A stretch of 64,000 nucleotides of DNA from CAVQND01 sp964653485 (GTDB taxonomy: Bacteria > Verrucomicrobiota > Verrucomicrobiia > Limisphaerales > UBA8199), in assembly GCA_964653485.1 (NCBI GenBank), contig CAZZFF010000016.1, forward strand, positions 6,467 through 70,466, read 5' to 3'. The first letter of the stretch is position 1; each line of letters opens with the position of its first letter. The notes beneath the pieces are model-generated. The model was not told the origin of the DNA. It saw only the letters and a list, made by a program, of their open reading frames with translations, and ran no database searches. Shown here piece by piece: positions 59,900-64,000 of the stretch. The translations under genes and the position numbers were made by a program.

Positions 59900-61111
59900 T
59901 CAGTCCAGCACCGGATCGCTGCCGTCGATCATCTTGACTTTGTTGTGGAGGAAGTATTCGCGGGTCAGGGCTTTGACGCAGTTCTGGCGCTGGTCATAGA
60001 GGCGCTTGAGCTTGCGGGGTTTGTGCTTAGCCAAGGCGTAATGCGTGAGCAACGGCATGGCGATGGTGGTGTCTGTGTAGCAGACGACGGCGTCGGGAAG
60101 GCGCTCGGGGTCCACCTTGCCCCAGCTCACCGCCTCGCTGGGGGTGGCCCCCGAGAGGCCGCCGGTGTCGGGGCGCGCATCGGTGACCTGGAGGAAATAA
60201 TCCTGGCCGAATTCCTTGATGCGCAGGACCTCCTGAATTTGGGGCTCGGTCTGGAGCATGAAATTCTTCGGACTGCCGCCGCCCCAGAGCACGACGGCGC
60301 TCTTGCCGCCGGCGCGCTTGGCGGCGAGCACGAAAGCGGTCGTCTCGTTCACGTCGATGGAGGGGTTGAGGCGGAGCTTGTTGCCGCGCAATTCGACGCC
60401 GGCGACGTTCATCCCGATCGTGGAGTCCCCGGGCGAGGATGTGTAGCAGGGAACCCCGGCCCGGTAGGCGGCGGCCAGGACCGAGACGTCTTTGAGGCCG
60501 GCCTTGCGTTCCCATTCCGCGCAGTATTTGCCCAGGAGATGGTGGAGCTCGGCGGTGCCCATCTCCTTTTGGAATTCCGGCTGAATCAGCATGTTGCGCA
60601 GGATTTCGTCGGTGGCCATGAGGCAATCGCTGTACCCCAGGAGGACGTCATAGACGCGCACGATGTCGTTGTTGCGCAGGTCCGTGTCGTCGAGCCTGAA
60701 ATTGCCGGCACGGACGGGGTAGTTGAGCGCGAAGTGCATGTCGTGGTAGAGGTTGGCGCCCGTGGCGACGAGCCAGTCCACGAAGCCGGCCTTGATCAGC
60801 GGCACGATGCTCGAGCAGCCCATCCCCGCCGGGGTGAGGGCGCCGGCAAAGCTCATCCCTATCGTGACGTCTTGATCGAGCATCTTCTCGGCGAAGAGCT
60901 GGCAGCCCTCTCTGAGCCGGGCCCCATTGTACGCCAGGAACGTCTCATCGATCAGGTCGGGCGCCTTTTCCTTGCCGGTGATGTTCCTGGGCAGGATGCG
61001 CTTGCCGGACAGGTACTTCTCGCGGTTTGGACATTGCTTCTTCTTGAGCCACTCCGGCGTTTCGGACAGGTCGGGTCTAGCTCGGACGTGCTTTTTTTCG
61101 GTCTTAGGCAT
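59900..61111 (-). CDS. Deoxyhypusine synthase-family protein
   Basis: A 403-residue NAD-dependent enzyme fold. Seen: ITIGMSFAGALTPAGMGCSS-like TIGMSFAGALTPAGMGCSSI, VDWLVATGANLYHDMHFALN, GVPCYTSSPGDSTIGMNVAG, KSAVVLWGGGSPKNFMLQT and the active-site lysine region SEAVSWGKVDPE. Eukaryotes and archaea use it to modify eIF5A; most bacteria lack that target, and bacterial homologues act in spermidine/homospermidine metabolism or are unknown. The first ATG at MPKTEKKHVRA is used. Confidence 0.9.
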   Translation of the reverse strand: MPKTEKKHVRARPDLSETPEWLKKKQCPNREKYLSGKRILPRNITGKEKAPDLIDETFLAYNGARLREGCQLFAEKMLDQDVTIGMSFAGALTPAGMGCSSIVPLIKAGFVDWLVATGANLYHDMHFALNYPVRAGNFRLDDTDLRNNDIVRVYDVLLGYSDCLMATDEILRNMLIQPEFQKEMGTAELHHLLGKYCAEWERKAGLKDVSVLAAAYRAGVPCYTSSPGDSTIGMNVAGVELRGNKLRLNPSIDVNETTAFVLAAKRAGGKSAVVLWGGGSPKNFMLQTEPQIQEVLRIKEFGQDYFLQVTDARPDTGGLSGATPSEAVSWGKVDPERLPDAVVCYTDTTIAMPLLTHYALAKHKPRKLKRLYDQRQNCVKALTREYFLHNKVKMIDGSDPVLD

Positions 61112-61178
61112 AATCAATCTCAATTCCAGTTGCAGCCAGAAACAATACGCGGGAAAACCAGGATGCCAATCTTTAAAT

Positions 61179-61934
61179 CTACGGGCACACGAGGCCAAGC
61201 TGCGCGCGTTCGATCCAGCCGACGGCGCGGCTGGTTCGGACCAGGACGTAGGGGCCGCGGGCGCGGACCCATCTGGCCGGCTCCCCCGCGCCCAGGCGCG
61301 CAAGGCCCTGGCCCTCCTGCGTCGGCGTCAACCGCAGCAGCGCGTCCTTTTGGGCAACAAAGCCGATGCGCGCTCGGGTATGCACTCCGAGATGGGCGGG
61401 CACACTGAGCAGGAAGACCATGATGCCCAAGGCCGCGACTGCCTGGTGCCACGAGGCCTTGCGGCGCCTCAGGATGCCCGGCAGCAGGGCCATGCCTACG
61501 GCCAGCCATAGGCTCGCGCCCGTCATCCAGGCCCAGCAGTCAATCGGCAGCCAGGTGGAGACCACCTCGTCCCAGGACAGGTCGGGCGCCTCGACTTGGG
61601 CGGCCTTGCGGGCAAACCGCAGGTTGTTCCGCGCCGCCCGGTTGAACGGGTTGAGCCACAGGGCCTGCTCCCACGCGACAATGGCAGGCCCGGTCCGGCC
61701 GTTCTGCCACTCGGCGTTACCCAGGTTCTGGAGCGTGCCGGAGGCCGGCTGGCGCCTGGCGGCCTCGCCGAAGGCCCGCGCGGCGCGCGAATAATCGCCC
61801 GCCCGATAGGCGGCGGTGCCTTCCTGGAACAACCCATCCACCGATGCAGCCGCCCCCTGGGCGGCCATTGCCATCCCAAGCCAGAGCAGCAGCACTTGCA
61901 GACCAAATCGACAGCGTTTCAAATCACGATTCAC
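61179..61934 (-). CDS. batE: BatE-like TPR/SH3 membrane protein
   Basis: A 251-residue protein: signal (GLQVLLLWLGMAMAAQGAAA), TPR repeats (LFQEGTAAYRAGDYSRAARA, LQNLGNAEWQNGRTGPAIVA), two membrane helices (WAWMTGASLWLAVGMALLPG, AVAALGIMVFLLSVPAHLGV), and a C-terminal SH3-like domain (LGAGEPARWVRARGPYVLVR). It follows batD after 9 bp and is apart from batA-C at 42-48 kb. GTG start. Confidence 0.82.
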   Translation of the reverse strand: MNRDLKRCRFGLQVLLLWLGMAMAAQGAAASVDGLFQEGTAAYRAGDYSRAARAFGEAARRQPASGTLQNLGNAEWQNGRTGPAIVAWEQALWLNPFNRAARNNLRFARKAAQVEAPDLSWDEVVSTWLPIDCWAWMTGASLWLAVGMALLPGILRRRKASWHQAVAALGIMVFLLSVPAHLGVHTRARIGFVAQKDALLRLTPTQEGQGLARLGAGEPARWVRARGPYVLVRTSRAVGWIERAQLGLVCP

Positions 61935-61943
61935 AGCCTAGCC

Positions 61944-63923
61944 TTAGAGTCTCCGCTCCAGATATTGCAGCACCTTTTCCAATTCGGGCTGGAGGGCCAG
62001 CAGTTCCTTTGCGTCCGCGCCGCTCGGGCCGAACCGGGCCGCATCGGTGAGGGCGAAGAACCGGCGCGCCACCCCGGCGGGTCCCGCGGCCAGGTCTCCC
62101 AGCAACGGCAGCACGTCGGCGCAGACGAGCGCCCGGGGCTCGGCCGGATAATAGGGCGCGCAGGCGGCCTGCATGGCGGCGACGGCGGCATCGGCGAACC
62201 GGCGGGCATCGCCCGCGCGCGCCGCCCTGCCCAACGCGCGCCATTGGCGGCGCAGGGCTCGCCTGGCCTGCCGCCGCAACACGACTTCCGGATGCTGTTC
62301 CAGGAAGCGGCGGCGCCTGTCCCAGGCCCAAAGGCCGAGAAAGGCGGCAGCGACGGCCAATTGGACAAGGGCAAACCAAAGCCGGCGCTGCACGGGCGCC
62401 AGGGTGGCGGCAGCAAGCCCGGGTGCGGGCGCCAAGCCGCTCAATCCCGGCTCCTTCTCAGCTTCGCCAGGCCCCCGGTCCGATTGCTGCAGGACGCGCA
62501 GGTCCGCGCCGCCGGGTCCGGGCTGAACGGTGACCGAGACCTCGGGGATGGTGAGGTCGAGATAGACGGCGCGGCTGGGATCGAAGTAGCTGAAAGGGAT
62601 GGCAGGGGTAGTGTGGGCGGTGGTGGTGAGCGGAACAAGGGTATAGACGAACGTGGTTGATGTCTGGGGGACGGCGGCTTGGGGCGTCATCACGGCCATG
62701 GGTGAAGGAGGCGGCAAAGGCTCCGGAGCCGGGGCGAAGACCTGCCAATCCCTGGTTTGAGGGGGAGGCGGAGGCGCCAGGCGGCCCACGTTGGCATCGC
62801 CATGGACAGTGACCGACAGTTTAACGGCATCCCCGACGCGCACAGGGTCGGCCGCCAACCTGGGAGGCTCGATCGAGAAACTGCCAATCGCTCCCGTGAA
62901 GCCGGGCAACTCGCCCTGCTTGGGCAAAGGCCGCGCCTGCAATTCAACAGGCTCGGAGTCCAACAGCGTGAACTGAGGCGCGTTGTTGCGCACCAGCGTC
63001 GGGCCGGCGCCGCTCACAACGGGGCCAACGGGACGATTGCCGGCGGAGTAGCCTTGGGCAAAAAGGGTGAGCTTGCCGGTCTGGAGCGGGGTGAGCACCG
63101 TTTCGTATACGTAGGCGACCATTGTGCCCGCGCCGCGGGGCACCGGCCCAATCCGCTGGCGCGCGGCCCCTTGATCCACGAGCACCCCGTCTCCATTGAT
63201 CTGCACCTGCATGAGGGAGCGAAATTGGCCTGACGGCGAAGGCCCCAACAGGATGCGGGCCTTGACCGGCTGGCCCACATACAAATTGGTCTCGGATACC
63301 TCGAAGACAAGCCCTTGCGCCGGCATCATCCAGGCCGGCACCGACGGCGCCGCCTCGAGTTGCGCAGCGGGCACCGTGACGGGCTTGCCGTAAACGGTCA
63401 CTGTGAACTGCGGCACCACGAACCTGCCCAGCCGGGGCGCGCGAACGTGGTAATTGAACATCGTGAGGGGCACGAAATTCGTCCCGTTGAACTGCATAAT
63501 CTGCCCGCGCCCGCCGGGGCGAAACTCCAGTTCGGCCGGCGTGTTGAGTTTCTCCGGCCACAGAATCGATTCCTCGAGCGCATCGAAGCTCACCCGGTAA
63601 ACCGCCGCCTCGCCCGGCCGCACCACCGGCGGATCGAAAGCGGCCACGGCGACCACGTTGGATGCTATCTCGGTTTTGGGCTGCGCCATAAGCAGGGCCA
63701 TGTAGGGATCGGCCGACGGCGGCCCGGCCTGGGCAGCGGCGCAAAGAGAGGCCGTGGACGAAAGAAGGGCGGCCAAAATGAAGAGCGGGAGGAAATCCGA
63801 AATCCGAAATCCGAAATCCGAAGGAAATCCGAAATCCGAAATCCGAAGGCCGAAGCCAGAGGATAGAGCGGGGACGGACTTGCTTCCGAGGCACCTCTCG
63901 GCATCCTTGCTCACACTCCACAC
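61944..63923 (-). CDS. batD: BatD-like protein with heptamer-encoded N-terminus
   Basis: A 659-residue protein: signal-type helix (FLPLFILAALLSSTASLCAA), repeated beta-sandwich domains (FDPPVVRPGEAAVYRVSFDA, VFEVSETNLYVGQPVKARIL, FSIEPPRLAADPVRVGDAVK), a membrane helix (LWFALVQLAVAAAFLGLWAW) and a cytoplasmic helical end (FFALTDAARFGPSGADAKEL). The GTG at 63923 is a weak start; the first 45 residues contain heptamer-coded LRISDFGFPSDFGFRISDF-type sequence directly before the signal helix, so the true start may lie closer. It works with BatA/BatB/BatC. Confidence 0.85.
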   Translation of the reverse strand: MWSVSKDAERCLGSKSVPALSSGFGLRISDFGFPSDFGFRISDFLPLFILAALLSSTASLCAAAQAGPPSADPYMALLMAQPKTEIASNVVAVAAFDPPVVRPGEAAVYRVSFDALEESILWPEKLNTPAELEFRPGGRGQIMQFNGTNFVPLTMFNYHVRAPRLGRFVVPQFTVTVYGKPVTVPAAQLEAAPSVPAWMMPAQGLVFEVSETNLYVGQPVKARILLGPSPSGQFRSLMQVQINGDGVLVDQGAARQRIGPVPRGAGTMVAYVYETVLTPLQTGKLTLFAQGYSAGNRPVGPVVSGAGPTLVRNNAPQFTLLDSEPVELQARPLPKQGELPGFTGAIGSFSIEPPRLAADPVRVGDAVKLSVTVHGDANVGRLAPPPPPQTRDWQVFAPAPEPLPPPSPMAVMTPQAAVPQTSTTFVYTLVPLTTTAHTTPAIPFSYFDPSRAVYLDLTIPEVSVTVQPGPGGADLRVLQQSDRGPGEAEKEPGLSGLAPAPGLAAATLAPVQRRLWFALVQLAVAAAFLGLWAWDRRRRFLEQHPEVVLRRQARRALRRQWRALGRAARAGDARRFADAAVAAMQAACAPYYPAEPRALVCADVLPLLGDLAAGPAGVARRFFALTDAARFGPSGADAKELLALQPELEKVLQYLERRL

Positions 63924-64000
63924 ACCTTCGCTCCGACACCTTGGTATTTCGGATTTCGGATTTCGGATTTCCTTCGGATTTCGGATTTCGGATTTCGGAT
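63784..64000. repeat. Inverted pair of GAAATCC heptamer tracts at the batD 5' end
   Basis: Tract 63784-63850 reads GAAATCC units on the plus strand (coding FRISDFG on the minus strand, in batD); tract 63944-64000 is inverted and runs to the window edge. The two could fold into a long hairpin spanning the batD start. Gap 63924-63943 holds nothing else. Confidence 0.88.

Noticed and set aside
59945..61408. 487-residue plus-strand frame
   Set aside because: Antisense to the deoxyhypusine synthase homologue.

Overview
This is a GC-rich chromosomal window that most likely comes from a Verrucomicrobiota bacterium close to the Pedosphaera/Limisphaera group. The assignment is inferred from a PEP-CTERM protein together with a TIGR04073-type exosortase-associated lipoprotein, secreted proteins with MBG repeats and a recurring C-terminal 'FYR' module, a Tat-exported Gfo/Idh/MocA oxidoreductase, several secreted glycoside hydrolases, and many short 7-bp-period repeats. 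I saw no rRNA, tRNA, CRISPR array, integrase or transposase gene.

Layout. 1-6537 (minus) is the open-ended 5' part of a giant secreted protein: signal peptide, P-domain, 14 MBG repeats, Ig/cadherin-like domains and a candidate chymotrypsin-like domain running off the window. 6.8-12 kb (minus) holds a secreted unknown, argS, an EIIA-Ntr-like gene and an HExxH membrane protein. 12-16.2 kb holds a small winged-helix regulator with an apparently leaderless, twin-palindrome promoter coupled to a ThDP decarboxylase, then a 2-hydroxyacyl-CoA dehydratase-like gene and an SDR epimerase that overlap tail to tail. 16.3-22.5 kb holds the PEP-CTERM protein, the oxidoreductase, an NCS1-type permease and a BspA-like LRR protein. 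22.8-30 kb (minus) carries ileS, then a chain queE - class III aminotransferase - rsmA - nudix preceded by a decaying toxin-antitoxin pair. 30-36.5 kb is accessory: toxin-antitoxin debris, an internally deleted S9 peptidase, two secreted glycosidases (GH27-like, GH97) and a GT21 glycosyltransferase.

36.7-42 kb is an assimilatory sulfate reduction operon (cysI-cysH-cysD-cysNC). 42-48 kb is a MoxR-DUF58-DUF4381-BatA-BatB-BatC operon; the matching BatD and BatE-like genes lie apart at 61-64 kb on the other strand. 48.3-52.3 kb (minus) is a translation/nucleotide cluster (prs, rplY, pth, rpsF, ssb, rplI) without rpsR in its usual slot. 52.4-61.1 kb holds an RRM protein, ispE, the TIGR04073 lipoprotein, an isochorismatase-like hydrolase, argJ, a CE15-like esterase, a FIST protein and a deoxyhypusine synthase homologue.

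Three short dispersed repeat systems stand out. (1) Heptanucleotide tandem tracts in three sequence families (GAAATCC, GACTGTG, AAGGCTG), some of them inside the reading frames of queE, argJ and batD. (2) A 186-bp MITE-like element with nested terminal inverted repeats (25997-26182, with a partial copy at 55524-55692). (3) A palindromic GTCCC-GGAGGGAC element that sits in the same orientation just past the stop codon of minus-strand genes. These, the C-terminal domain of the giant MBG protein and the twin-operator promoter are the least explained parts of the window.
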